Positions 26,401 through 32,518 are shown, counted from the first letter of the stretch. The stretch is 32,795 bases of DNA from Hyphomicrobiales bacterium (GCA_900465685.1 UEGR01000034.1:1-32795), one strand, 5' to 3'. Numbers and translations are program-made. Notes: generated by a model from the letters alone, not told the origin.

Positions 26401-27444
26401 ACCACCGTCGCCCGCAGTACCGACAAGCCCCCACTGATCGCCGCCTTGACCGCCATTATTGCTGACGCTCAAAGCATAGATGCCGTGGGCATTGGTTCCG
26501 TTGGTAGATATCGCACCGTATTGATTGACGGTAACTTGCCCGCCATTGGAGGAATGCCCGCCAGTACCGCCACCAGGTGCAGCATAACCGCTGCCGCCGT
26601 CTCCGGCTTCGCCGCTGCGGCTATAGGCAAATATGCCATAATGATTGTCACCGCTTGTCTGAATCGTGCTTGCTGCGGCTTGTGTCGCAAGAACGGTTCC
26701 GCCAGCACCGCCATCGCCACCATCGCGACCGCTCCAGAAACTGGCATAAGAATTACCGCCTTGACCGCCATTGCCGCCGACGCTGCCGATTTCCCAACCA
26801 ACATTGGAGGTCGCGTTGACAGCTGTGTTCGAGGTTTGAACGTTGGTTGGTCCAGTCGCGCCATCGCCACCCGAGGACGGAGGTACGAAGAGCGCCCCTG
26901 CTCGCCCATTCTTGCCGCTTTCGCCGTAAACGATTTGTTTGACGCCATTCGGCCCAGTCACATCGACGGGCCGAATGAGCGTTCCGTCAGTGCCGGCACT
27001 GTTAAAATTTTCATTAAAAACTGCGGTCATCTGACCAAGCGGGATCTCTATGTTATTAGCCGCTTCTGCACTCGAAATTACAGCCTTATTGTCGGCAACA
27101 GAGATAACCGCAAATGCGACTGGCTCCGGCGTGTCATTGTTATAGAAGACCTCACCAGCAGATTTTACCAGGAACGTATAACCGTCTGCGGTCTGAACAA
27201 ATGCTGTCGTTCCTGCTGTCGCAGTTCCCGCCGGGTCAACGACCAATGCAGTGACGGTGGTCGTTGACCCCGTTATCGGATTTGTCACTTCTTGATTGAC
27301 GGATGAAGTTTTCGACGGTTCGGGCGGATCGGCGGCAAAAACCGTGGAGCTGCCAACCGCGAGGTAAATACCTGCCATAACCGCAAACTGCACCGGCAAA
27401 CCCGCCGACGACCGATGCCCACGCGCACGCTTCCTGTTTCTCAT
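14428..27444 (-). CDS. Giant glycine-rich autotransporter adhesin-like protein (type Va secretion)
   Basis: A 4338-residue outer-membrane autotransporter of roughly 400 kDa. In order: a long arginine-rich signal peptide (about 1-37, ending V-F-A); an N-terminal non-repeat region (38-370); a passenger with about 50 copies of a Gly-rich repeat (about 378-3710) built on A-Q-S-I-G-G-G-G-G-N-G-G; a less repetitive stalk (about 3740-3970); and a C-terminal beta-barrel (about 4050-4338) ending in N-L-G-L-R-F, with the terminal phenylalanine needed for barrel insertion. I see only two cysteines in the whole chain, in the segment A-D-C-G-Y to H-S-C-Y-W at the barrel start. The frame is intact over 13 kb despite the repeats. 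Such proteins act in adhesion, aggregation or biofilm; the binding partner is unknown. An IalB-family gene follows 24 bases downstream. The many long frames on the opposite strand are by-products of the biased codons. Confidence 0.93.
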   Translation of the reverse strand: MRNRKRARGHRSSAGLPVQFAVMAGIYLAVGSSTVFAADPPEPSKTSSVNQEVTNPITGSTTTVTALVVDPAGTATAGTTAFVQTADGYTFLVKSAGEVFYNNDTPEPVAFAVISVADNKAVISSAEAANNIEIPLGQMTAVFNENFNSAGTDGTLIRPVDVTGPNGVKQIVYGESGKNGRAGALFVPPSSGGDGATGPTNVQTSNTAVNATSNVGWEIGSVGGNGGQGGNSYASFWSGRDGGDGGAGGTVLATQAAASTIQTSGDNHYGIFAYSRSGEAGDGGSGYAAPGGGTGGHSSNGGQVTVNQYGAISTNGTNAHGIYALSVSNNGGQGGDQWGLVGTAGDGGYGGNGGQVDVKTFAGATILTEKDFSNGIFAQSIGGTGGSAGASSNLLVSLIGSADNGGSGGKVNVTNGGTIETHGVASRGIMAQSIGGGGGAGGTAAGLVALALGGVGSNGGSGGEVSVTNAGTGSIYTKGDLADGIMAQSIGGSGGQGTNAYGLVSIGGNGSKGGSGSAVSVSNLGRIVTEGDGARGIIAQSIGGGGGDGGSTAGMIAVGGSGSEGGAGAAVSVTNDGVIVTGGQDAMGILAQSIGGGGGNGGSSGAVGAFVGVAIGGTGGKGGAGGQVNVTLSDTDASQPSRIVTTGDRSTGVFVQSIGGGGGNGGGAVSVAVGAFGAASVSVGGSGGVGGDGGTAILAGSGDAAIQTGGADAAGIILQSVGGGGGNGGYAVSVAAAGGPVSGSLAVGVGGSGAAGGKGGEVLVGTVDGSGNLVAPGFSGSVVTTGERSAGMIFQSVGGGGGNGGLAVAATGGGSLLFSGNLSVGIGGSAGAGGSGGLVRVYTDSDITTRGNSSSALIAQSIGGGGGNGGGSIAAGVAGSGGVAANISVGVGGSGAGGGTGGAVDLIAGGDLIRTTGQFSTAVVAQSIGGGGGNGGYSIAAGLAGGGAGAGTVSVGVGGSADGGGNGGAVNAQVDAVVATEADDSGAILIQSIGGGGGNGGFSVAAGGAGAGAGAGAVSVGLGGSAGAGGKGGAVTAYINKDVGTRGERAAGVVMQSIGGGGGNGGFSVSGTLSGAGAGSGSVSVGLGGSGGSGGDGSTVTATVDGNVTTEGKDSTAILAQSVGGGGGNGGFNVSGAVSGSGVGSGAVSVGLGGGGGTGAKGDTVTLTSNGYVWTQGDRSSGVVAQSIGGGGGNGGFDVSGSIAGAGAGSGTVSVGLGGDGAGGGNGGAVNATSNGEILTEGFASSGFVAQSIGGGGGNGGFNVSAGLSVAGVGAGSVGVGLGGSGSGGGNGSMVTAHTTANIETRGDASTGVLAQSVGGGGGNGGFNITPTVSGAGTGSGAISVGLGGSGAGGGNGGTVDLTVENDVLTHGAQSSAVVAQSIGGGGGNGGFNVSAAGAGAGTGSGAVGVGLGGSAGAGGAGGTVGSKVTGNLTTIGENSTALLVQSLGGGGGNGGMNVSATVAVAGTGAGGASVGIGGSGGAGGASGNATSVLTGDVITEGNGSGGVVVQSLGGGGGNGGLNVSGTVTAAGTGAGGVAVGLGGSGGDGGNAAAADSTINGNVQTSGDDASGVVVQSAGGGGGNGAINIAGVVSLSGNGSGAASIGIGGSGGGGGDAGTAAGKTTGNVATQGDRSAGVVVQSLGGGGGNGGINVSGAVSLAAQNSGAVGIGIGGFGGDGGHADTATNDFTGDVVTLGVDSTGVLVQSVGGGGGNGGINISGAVSIAGNGSGVAAVGIGGFGGSGGYAGDVTGSYSGNVFTFGDRSSGIVAQSLGGGGGNGGVNISGGLSVAPQFSGSLGLGIGGFGGDGGVAGSVDQTVIGYVQTLGDDSIGILSQSLGGGGGNGGLNVSGAVSLSRQTSAVVALGLGGFGGAGADAGALTASDVTGGVLTIGDRSSAIVTQSLGGGGGNGGMNVSGTVNLTQQSGAAASLGLGGFGGGGGNAGDVTSKVRVTADHDNITTVGDQSIGVMAQSVGGGGGTGGLNVSGAVSVTGQSGAAVSLGLGGFGGAGGNAGSVDLDVIGTVNTFGDRSTGLMAQSLGGGGGVGGTNISGSLALTKPSGSSTIFSVSAGVGGFGGGGGDAGAVSLSYTGALTALPRTINSDGSVTLNETQGADGLVAQSIGGGGGDGGLNVSGGVAISSKPGEGQSDNSKSYGVLIGVGGFGGVGGDAGTVDVNVGDGSAILAHGTGRSGILAQSIGGGGGNGGMNVSGGIVSDTSLIVGVGGMGGNAGRADNVSVTARADIQVTTDSSDFGKPTDQSFETKLRDVLGNSVVDTTTGLVDSFGLKSLFVDLGLFNSDDKLPDTEGSAGILAQSIGGGGGNGGLNVSGGIALSKDGKIPSITFGVGGSGGAGNVSGDVSVDHEGTIAVEGNWKHGILAQSIGGGGGNGALNVSGQLNWGSSNSSGGATDLSIVAGLGGYGGVGADAGNVDVVSNGDISTNGYHSRGIFAQSVGGGGGTGGINVTAVATKDSTPVGIGIGGTGTSGGNAGNVTVTRGTSLQSAGLILTDGIGAHGIEASSIGGGGGDAGINAVLGISKTTGSGSDSGSAGDRKETVNDGVDSSAVTGITDTLDKAETSTGGGGSGSNKTVNSAIIAVGGSAGNAGNGGQVDISHFGDIVTLQDGSYGVFAQSLGGGGGNAAFNAGLVFETGDASKNKGFGMAIGGGTGAGGTGGNVTVDNTGIVDTFGDDAHGIFAQSVGGGGGNAGYNVLSTGGEDGNIGITIGRVGGTGGSAGDVTVRSDSLIRTQGDRSHALFAQSIGNGGGNSSATSVSLTTPKDGDKTGSGFSVSVGQEGGQGGTSGNVSVEADGLLYTLGDDSHGIFAQSVGGGGGNGGGATGSAGKATSYSLNIGGTGGSGGTSGDVDVASTARIATEGNGSIGILAQSVGGAGGTGGYAKAGTSPLGIIKNLVKGTEIGTTTSINIGGSGGDGMSSGDVTVANGGVLTTLGDGAHGIMAQSVGGGGGKGSLVENTIVNLRSTIASTSTLAIGGTGGTGAVSGNVSVTNTSDIGTQGKQAAGIFAQAVGGGGGDAQHVRNIIAGSDADNSTRNALLIGGSGGTGGAGGTVDVFNTFDARIITDGDEGHGIFAQSIGGGGGNGGEVLSVTVTKPASTANTEQGLQLGIGGAGGTGGTGGAVNVINDGLIVTRGDKAHGILAQSIGGGGGNGGYSITGSLALQKGTEANPTMALNIGGSGGSGNAAGDVTVTNTGEISVSGAQSYGVLAQSIGGGGGNGGMVVALSLNDLVNQARGQSYSKIAIGGAGGDGADGGNVTVNHSGTIRVSGENSYGIFAQSVGGGGGNAALSISTPAVMAADYVISTVLGARLGTQGTAGIVTVNSTGDIIVTGAGSQAIFSQSVNGGGGNVDTFLDFAAASEEGAGGASVASLSSSLSLGGNDVDGNVGASVNQTHHGDIVTTSDRSAGMLLQSIGGGGGMSTTTLGALSNGDIALSAMLGAINTDDASGGDLVANRVGDVTTLGNLSSGGLAQSIGGGGGRMIIAGASGNGSSGQRNAVVTLGADPSFRNNGGDITLNLSGTVSTLGDNASGQIVQSIGAGGGEVYLTSLDQATINLGASDGSTGDGGAITLQNSGDITTTGDRSHGFVLQSIGGGGGLVGTDLALSAVNLVLSDNNGGSGGAIDFTNNGNVMVMGKDSIGVLAQSLGGGGGSVDGLFHGSAGGAGSGGSVALDLTGNILSLGERGIAVLAQSESKDGAGDIDVALNGVIVGGSNGQSTDRLSSETAAIMIDGGRANTLSLSSDSFLMALNNRIISGGIGSEQVTLNGRAVGNIDLGGGTNSVTVQQGATFYAQDEVNLGALGQLTIDGNLSLGGVAYYVPNTALSARMAASDLQVTENVSQTTAVNGSLTFGSTAAYTADVYFRQDTAAGGASDLINVTGNATIAGTVNPVLHQLDRLRPLVLINAGGTTANAGTTVLGTAVMSYEIGLNGPTGDGSTIDLIPHADFHMPGMNRNQTNTGEHIARVLSGQGSTSMGPMFALIANMQTSAEVLNAVDNLGSEDYATTQVDALQSGYRFARTMADCGYDNFAARMGDDHSCYWFTGSASTLDRNASFQYRSFDTQTAGLYAGVRMPLKEDLYLGFGTGFEDFSLTSGDRFSADGQRAMLGVSLSKYKGPWELYGILNGATAQYDSTRLIDIYGALPGGDLVIGGTATAKQRISQANFRLGSAYHYRPDGGAVYLRPALDFDASYLYSGSASENNTNYGLELDSTGQWVLAATPSLEVGVETQITSTLWMQAYLRGEVSFANKNDVFIDATFAGASSADGTFRNYSQTGDLTGRVDTGLTFYDAKNTTRLTFGYQGQWSDDTVGHTATVNLGLRF
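16320..26320 (-). repeat. Tandem array of about 50 degenerate repeats of roughly 195 bp in the autotransporter passenger
   Basis: Counting by eye, the motif Q-S-(I/V/L)-G-G-G-G-G-(N/D/T)-G and close variants occurs about 50 times. In the middle of the array (about 21300-24500) the spacing is very regular at about 65 residues and units are near-identical, with N-V-S-G-A-V-S and V-G-L-G-G-S-G-G. Toward both ends the units diverge and vary in length. This pattern suggests expansion by unequal recombination in the centre. Each unit probably adds rungs to a beta-helix. Confidence 0.85.
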
Positions 27445-27999
27445 GACGGTCCCACCCGAAACCGCAGCTGCCCCTCAACCTCTGCACGCCGCGGTCACGC
27501 GTGCGAGATTATTCATGACGTGTCACACGACGCTTCATTATAAGTCTGGATATCCCCTCGGCTTGACTGCCAATGCTTAAATCCGGCAAGTTCGGCAGCC
27601 TAGGCGAAGAATATGTTCTAGTATTAGCTGGAAATCAATACGCCAATTCTACCAACGGCAGAGATGTATGCTTTTCGGAGCCATAAACACGGCCATGAAA
27701 AGCTGGTTGCATAAGTCAATTAAACATAAAACATACGCTAGCGACGAAGGGCAAACAATACGGCAAATGTCGTATTTCGTGACAACGCACACCTAGATGA
27801 ACTCGATAATCATGACTGAATGTTCCAATGGCGGGACGGAGTATCGAATTTGGGGGAAGGCTAAATTCGATAACTTAAAATGTGCGCAACAGCTTTGTTG
27901 GCTATCGCGCTTCAACAAGAGCACACCCAATTAGGTATATTTGAGTTTCGAGTACACGATTTGAATTCTTATGACGATCTTTATCAGGCGCCCCTTACT
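27445..27999. other. Upstream region of the autotransporter operon
   Basis: No gene is visible. The region is more AT-rich than the autotransporter gene and should carry its promoter, reading toward lower coordinates. GGGTGGGA just upstream of ATG 27444 could serve as the ribosome-binding site. Two inverted repeats are present: 27757-27762/27771-27776 (AATACG/CGTATT) and a stronger one listed separately. I cannot place a confident -35/-10. Confidence 0.4.
27842..27872. promoter_or_regulatory. Perfect 10-bp inverted repeat upstream of the autotransporter
   Basis: TATCGAATTT (27842-27851) and AAATTCGATA (27863-27872) are exact reverse complements separated by the 11-base spacer GGGGGAAGGCT. 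The position, about 400 bases before the autotransporter start, and the two-half-site architecture fit a regulator-binding site. A transcript hairpin is the alternative. Confidence 0.45.
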
Positions 28000-28167
28000 T
28001 TAACGAAAAGGCGACTGACCTACCAAACGATAATTGTCGCCAAATCCTCCTCGTAGATTGCCAGTCAACATTGTCGCTATCCCCGAAACGGAAGCGCGAC
28101 GGATCGCTTCATCAGGTTCACGCGTCGGGTTCACTATAGCGATGTTTGTTTCATTTTTGGCCCCCAT
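28000..28167 (-). CDS. Short ORF of 55 residues, function unknown
   Basis: A clean minus-strand frame from ATG 28167 to TAA 28002-28000, beginning M-G-A-K-N-E-T-N-I-A and ending Y-R-L-V-G-Q-S-P-F-R. It starts three bases after the stop of the pseudogene's downstream fragment. No ribosome-binding site is visible. The residue composition is protein-like (charged and hydrophobic mix), but I recognise no family. It could be a real small protein, the read-through tail of the neighbouring broken gene's operon, or chance. Confidence 0.25.
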   Translation of the reverse strand: MGAKNETNIAIVNPTREPDEAIRRASVSGIATMLTGNLRGGFGDNYRLVGQSPFR

Positions 28168-28170
28168 AGT

Positions 28171-28871
28171 CTATGAGTTCGACGCACTCACTTTTTCAAG
28201 AAATCTCAAGACTCGTGGCCAAACATCCACCCTCGCCTTCGCTATAAACTCTGGAGAACCGCCGTAGAGATGAGGAAGCGGTGAACGTTTTTCATAAGAT
28301 TCCAAGACGGTTGCCGGAGCATGGGATGGACCAATCGTATGGCCGACATTTTCATAGCTCAGATGCTGCACGTCATGCGCAAAACCTGCCCGTTTTAACC
28401 GCTCCACCACCCAGTCGGCAAAGAAGGCCGAGGGCCACATGACATCATCCCGGCCTGAGATCAGCAAGATCGGCCGATGATATCTTCCACCGGAATGGCA
28501 GCTTCCGTAAAATACGGCTCGGATGCCGCCATCCGTAAAAACTCGATCTGCAATACAGGATAACCGTTTCGCAGATCGACGTCGCTTGGTCCTTTTTGCC
28601 GGTTTGCCGGAGGCACGAATGGCAAAGGCTTACCATGCAATGTCCAGGTCGGGCGTTCGCGTAAAACATCATTGCTACTAAAAGCGTGATGTACATGTGC
28701 CGCAGGAACCCAAGCGACAACGGCAGCAAACTCTTCCCAATAAGCGCCCAGCAGCAAGGCCAGTTCGCCACCGCGTGACGTGCCATCGATAATGACGCGC
28801 TTTTCATCGACATGAGGCTGGGATTTCAGCCATTGCGCGGCCTGCTGGAAATATCCGAGCGATATTTCCAC
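28171..28871 (-). pseudogene. BAAT/acyl-CoA thioester hydrolase-type alpha/beta hydrolase, truncated and frameshifted
   Basis: Two adjacent minus-strand frames make one C-terminal hydrolase domain. The upstream piece (28871 to 28461) contains F-Q-Q-A-A-Q-W-L-K and the nucleophile elbow G-T-S-R-G-G. The downstream piece (to 28171) contains the acid loop L-I-S-G-R-D-D-V-M-W-P-S and the histidine loop Y-E-N-V-G-H-T. The frames overlap near 28461-28470, where restoring one base in GGCCG would read through as I-G-P-I-L-L-I-S-G-R-D-D, so a single-base deletion is the likely break. The N-terminal domain expected of full-length members is missing: upstream sequence keeps only a few family-like residues (E-L-V-E-I-S). 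The catalytic triad residues survive in sequence, which suggests recent decay; a sequencing error could explain the frameshift but not the truncation. Confidence 0.72.
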
Positions 28872-29177
28872 AAGCTCAGTGCTCCTTTCTCTCTTTGATC
28901 CAATCCCGCACCCATTCTGTCAAATGAAGGCAGTTGGTGGGGCGTCCATCCGATCACAGCCGTTCACATACTGCATCTCATTTTTGGCCCACGGCGTTCA
29001 CATTTTGATGTCTAAACAACCGCAACTGGAACGAGTACATAGAATTTCTCACATTCAGAACCTTGAACGTGCCTCGGTCACCGCGATGCCGTGCTCGACG
29101 TTGAGTAGATGTACGCAGGCAGTGATTTTGTCGCTCGATGCGACAACGGCTTATTAAAGAGAGGTTTAAGTGAACTT
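28872..29177. other. Gap between the hydrolase pseudogene and the kinase gene
   Basis: No gene is seen. It should hold the kinase promoter. A GGAAC at 29028-29032 resembles half of an EcfG-type (general stress response) promoter, but the matching CGTT box is not at the right distance. AGAGAGG near 29158-29165 lies somewhat far from the kinase start. Confidence 0.3.
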
Positions 29178-30248
29178 ATGAAGGCCGTAATGTTTCTTCG
29201 CGTAGACGATCATGAGGAAAATCTCCCTGTACTTGAGGGACTGCTTCGACGTGAAGGTTTGCAGTTGCTTGAAGCAAAAGCCGGAGACGAGACGCTGGAG
29301 TTGCTCTCGCAGCACGATGTTGCACTGGCTCTTGTTGATGTCCAGATGCCAAGCCTCGACGGCTTTCATTTTGCAGAACTTATGCGGGGCAATGAAAAAA
29401 ACCGACCCTTGACGATTATACTTGTGACAGCGGACGGCGGAGAACGACGCCGTTACCGGCACTATGAAACTGTCGCCGTAGATCTCATCCAGAAACCAAT
29501 CGAGCCAGACATCCTGCGCAGCAAAGCGGATGTATTTTTTGAAATGCACAGGCAAGAACAACAGCTCTCCGCGCAGCGGGATGAATTGGCGTTGCAGGCT
29601 GAGGCACCGTGCGTGGCTACCTGTCAGCAAGATATCCTTCTTCAGGAAATCAATCATCGGATTAAAAATCTCTTTGCTCTGGCGTCCGGGTTGATATCGG
29701 TCAGTGCTCGCTCCGCAAGTACGAAGGAGGAACTGGTCGTCGATCTTAGAGCGCGTATGAACGCTTTAGCCCGTGCTCACGAACTGACGCTGCCTGATTT
29801 GAAGGAAAATAGGACCGTTGAGCGGTCATTTTCAGTCTTTGCTCTGATCGAGGCGGTTGTATTACCCCACAGAACTGCAGAGCGCTCATGCCTTGAAATC
29901 ACCGGGTCCGATGTCACTCTGTCTGGAAGAGCACTGACCTCTCTTGGTCTTCTGTTGCCCGAACTTACGACAAATTCCGCAAAATATGGCGCTTTGTCGT
30001 CTCCTAAGGGCCGGCTCATAATCCATATTCAAACTGACAGCGAAATCGTGCACCTCCACTGGAGGGAGACCGGCGGTCCATCACGGCAGAGTCCGCCAGA
30101 ACGGAAAGGGTTCGGAGCGACGCTCGAAAAGGCTACGTTGCGGGGGCTTAATGCGACGCTAACCCGGGAATGGGAGTCTAAAGGGATGTCGCTGCTTTTA
30201 AAAATTCCCTTTGCGGCATTACATGACGCAAAATATCAGGCCGCGTAA
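29178..30248 (+). CDS. Response-regulator/HWE histidine kinase hybrid
   Basis: A 356-residue cytoplasmic signalling protein. Residues 1-115 are a receiver domain with the acidic pair D10-D11, phospho-acceptor D54 (L-V-D-V-Q-M-P), T84 and K106 (I-Q-K-P). A short coiled linker (115-145) leads to an HWE-type kinase: phospho-histidine H160 in E-I-N-H-R-I-K-N-L-F, N-box E-L-T-T-N-S-A-K-Y-G-A with N266, and the W-x-E of the family in H-L-H-W-R-E-T-G-G-P. HWE kinases normally have a histidine just before the N-box glutamate; here it is proline (P261). Receiver-HWE proteins in Hyphomicrobiales often feed light, stress or general-stress-response pathways. ATG 29178 fits the receiver's first strand; the frame opens earlier at 29109 but the extra residues are not domain-like. 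No sensory domain and no partner regulator lie nearby. Confidence 0.85.
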   Translation: MKAVMFLRVDDHEENLPVLEGLLRREGLQLLEAKAGDETLELLSQHDVALALVDVQMPSLDGFHFAELMRGNEKNRPLTIILVTADGGERRRYRHYETVAVDLIQKPIEPDILRSKADVFFEMHRQEQQLSAQRDELALQAEAPCVATCQQDILLQEINHRIKNLFALASGLISVSARSASTKEELVVDLRARMNALARAHELTLPDLKENRTVERSFSVFALIEAVVLPHRTAERSCLEITGSDVTLSGRALTSLGLLLPELTTNSAKYGALSSPKGRLIIHIQTDSEIVHLHWRETGGPSRQSPPERKGFGATLEKATLRGLNATLTREWESKGMSLLLKIPFAALHDAKYQAA

Positions 30249-30801
30249 GCACCGCGTCCTCGTGCCGATCGGCGGCCTGCCCTATCACACGATCCTGCAC
30301 AATGTTTATGGAGAAATCGCGATATAAAACCTAAACGGCGTTTGAGGTATTTCGTCGTGGACCTTTCTGGCCTCAAAACCCGCTCAGTTATTCTGAGGGA
30401 CCAGCCCCGACTTTTTGTTCGGATGTGGCCAGTTCGACCTCCAGGCACAACGTTCCGGGTTCGCGTTGACCAGTGCCTTGGCGAGCACACGTCACCGTCA
30501 TACGACGCCTGAGGCCGCCCGTTAATAGAAAATTTGATGTAGGCCTTACCGCCATGAACGGCCGTCGCATGGGCCAACGAGATCGTAGGCTTTGGTTTCG
30601 AAGCCTTGGTCAGCGCTTGGCGAAGGACGAGAGCGGACTAGCTGCCGCAAGTGACGCGAAAGGATCAAACATAACACGATCAGACGGCGTTGCTTGAACA
30701 ACCACGTCAAAGCGGCTTAAATCAAACCGCAAACCGAGCCGAAAACCCACTCTCCCAAAGCCCAAAAAGTCTCAAATCGAATGACCAAGGAACCAAATAT
30801 C
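30249..30801. other. Stretch without a convincing gene before doxX
   Basis: No recognisable gene. On the minus strand around 30500-30660 a frame reads T-K-A-S-K-P-K-P-T-I-S-L-A-H-A-T-A-V-H-G-G-K-A-Y without interruption and then loses sense, which suggests a coding remnant that I cannot name. No clear terminator follows the kinase gene. Confidence 0.3.
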
Positions 30802-31191
30802 ATGATGCAACAGCTTGGCTCTGCCCGCCCCTACGCCCTCAGTATCCTGCGCATCGCTATCGGGCTGGTCATCTTTTCCTTCGGGATGGCGAAGATTTTC
30901 CACTTTCACGCTGGCCCGTTTCAGCCACCGGTAGGCTCGCTGCCCTGGGTGGCTGGCCTTATCGAGCTTGTCCTCGGCTTCCTTCTGCTTGTCGGCTTCC
31001 AGACACGTATTTCCGCCTTCATCCTCAGCGGTGAAATGGCCGTGGCCTATTTCATCGCGCACTTCCCGACGAGCTTTTACCCGGCGGAAAACGGCGGATA
31101 TGCAGCTGTGGTGTTCTGCTTCGTGTTTCTCTATTTCGTAACTTCAGGACCGGGCCCGATCAGCATCGATGCCAAGATCGGCAAAGAATAA
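30802..31191 (+). CDS. DoxX-family small membrane protein
   Basis: A 129-residue inner-membrane protein with four hydrophobic segments: L-S-I-L-R-I-A-I-G-L-V-I-F near the start, V-A-G-L-I-E-L-V-L-G-F-L-L-L-V-G, the segment around S-G-E-M-A-V-A-Y-F-I-A-H-F and a last one V-V-F-C-F-V-F-L-Y-F. The L-R-I-x-x-G-x-x-F and E-x-x-x-A-Y-F-x-x-H motifs are those of the DoxX family, whose members are linked to respiratory or redox-stress functions but mostly uncharacterised. ATG 30802 is preferred because AAGGAACC lies nine bases upstream; ATG 30781 in frame is possible. It is often found near LysR regulators and redox enzymes, and a LysR-type gene lies 445 bases downstream on the other strand. Confidence 0.85.
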   Translation: MMQQLGSARPYALSILRIAIGLVIFSFGMAKIFHFHAGPFQPPVGSLPWVAGLIELVLGFLLLVGFQTRISAFILSGEMAVAYFIAHFPTSFYPAENGGYAAVVFCFVFLYFVTSGPGPISIDAKIGKE

Positions 31192-31636
31192 TAGCCTCAA
31201 TCTTCCAGTCCACCAGAGATGAGCGTTAGTTGGCGGGCTGGACACTTCTGCCAGCACGCCGAAACGCAGGCGAGTCCATTGGCGGAATGATGCATGTCCT
31301 CGCTTGCCGTCGAGGCCCTCGTCATGATGATCACGGCGCCGGTTCGGGTGAAAACTTCCTGCTGCCGCTGGCAAGTATCCTGAAGGGCAACGTCTTCATT
31401 TCGCCCGATGTCCCGGACCATTCGAGTTTCGGTGCAGAGTGGCAAAGATATTTAGGTCTCGCTCAATGAGCGCGCAGGTTTCGTTTGCCGTGAGGCACTT
31501 TAGATTTCCGGTGGTAATTGGATTAAATATAAATATTGCCGTGAAAATAGATAATTGAGTTTTGAATAGCAACTCAACTCGTTTCTCTTTGAGTTTATAG
31601 ATGTACTATCAGTTTTATTATCGCAATAAGAACTAT
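31192..31636. other. Intergenic region with an unrecognised C-terminal remnant
   Basis: A plus-strand frame ending at TGA 31467-31469 reads G-E-N-F-L-L-P-L-A-S-I-L-K-G-N-V-F-I-S-P and ends R-Y-L-G-L-A-Q. It looks like the end of a protein but has no proper start or upstream part. From about 31500 the sequence becomes clearly AT-rich and stays so through the regulator that follows. Confidence 0.3.
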
Positions 31637-32518
31637 TTAATCTCCAGATTCCTGCTGAAATGTCTCTTTCAATAGATTGATAAATGCCCTCAATCGAGCG
31701 GTAACATGTCTGCGGCTTGGATAAAGACACCATAAGGCCAGTTCTGGCGCTTCGCTCTCTCCTAAGTAAATCAAATTTCCTGCTTCAATATCGTTAGCGA
31801 CCAAAACCTCAGGCAACAAAGAAGAACCAGCGCCGGCAATAACGGCAGAATGAACCATAAACGGCGAGGACACATAAAGTACAGTTTTTACGTTAAAGCT
31901 GCGTTTCTGCCCATTCAATAATGTATTAATTTGCTTTGGTTTCCAGTGAGTACCAATACTGATATATGGCAGCGGATCATTATTCTTGTCTTCGAACAAT
32001 AAGTAATTATACTTTTGGGAAGCAACGAACATCAACCTTTCCGTCAGTATCTTAATACCCACCATATCCTCGTCAATATCCGGATTTGAACGGATGACTG
32101 CATCAAAACCTTCGCGGATAGGATCTACTTTTCTGTCATCAGCAATCAGCTCAAGCTCAACTAAGGGGTAAAGCGCCTTAAAGCGCGCAGCTAATTTGCC
32201 CAAAGTATCGAAGGCCATTACAGGTGGAACGCTAATCCGCAGCTTCCCCGAAGGATTAGCAGACTGTTCCATCATATCGATTTTAACTTCTTTCAGCTCA
32301 TTAATTAAGGGAGCAGTCCGCTCAAACAGGGTTGTCCCTTCTACTGTTAATATAAATCCAGTATTACTCCGTTCGAACAAGCGTGTTTTTAAATCATCTT
32401 CCAACTGCCGGATACGGCGTGATAATGTGGCCTTTGGTGTTTTAGTGGCACGACTTGCTGCGCTGAAACCGCCATGAAGAACGACACTGATAAAGTCTTC
32501 TAATGCATTCATATTCAT
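31637..32518 (-). CDS. LysR-type transcriptional regulator, AT-rich gene
   Basis: A 293-residue LysR-type regulator of the CrgA/DsdC-like short-helix type: helix-turn-helix in residues 1-60 (M-N-A-L-E-D-F then F-S-A-A-S-R-A-T-K-T-P-K-A-T-L-S-R-R-I) and an effector domain from about 90, beginning G-K-L-R-I-S-V-P-P-V and including D-A-V-I-R-S-N-P-D and A-G-A-G-S-S-L-L-P. ATG 32518 and ATG 32512 are both possible starts, neither with a strong ribosome-binding site. Its codons are visibly richer in A/T than the other genes here (many AAT, TTA, ATT), which points to acquisition from a different source. No divergent target gene remains in the 277 bases upstream, so its regulon is unknown. Confidence 0.85.
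   Translation of the reverse strand: MNMNALEDFISVVLHGGFSAASRATKTPKATLSRRIRQLEDDLKTRLFERSNTGFILTVEGTTLFERTAPLINELKEVKIDMMEQSANPSGKLRISVPPVMAFDTLGKLAARFKALYPLVELELIADDRKVDPIREGFDAVIRSNPDIDEDMVGIKILTERLMFVASQKYNYLLFEDKNNDPLPYISIGTHWKPKQINTLLNGQKRSFNVKTVLYVSSPFMVHSAVIAGAGSSLLPEVLVANDIEAGNLIYLGESEAPELALWCLYPSRRHVTARLRAFINLLKETFQQESGD

Noticed and set aside
29016..29060. EcfG-type stress promoter before the kinase
   Set aside because: A GGAAC box is present, but CGTT is not found 16-18 bases downstream.
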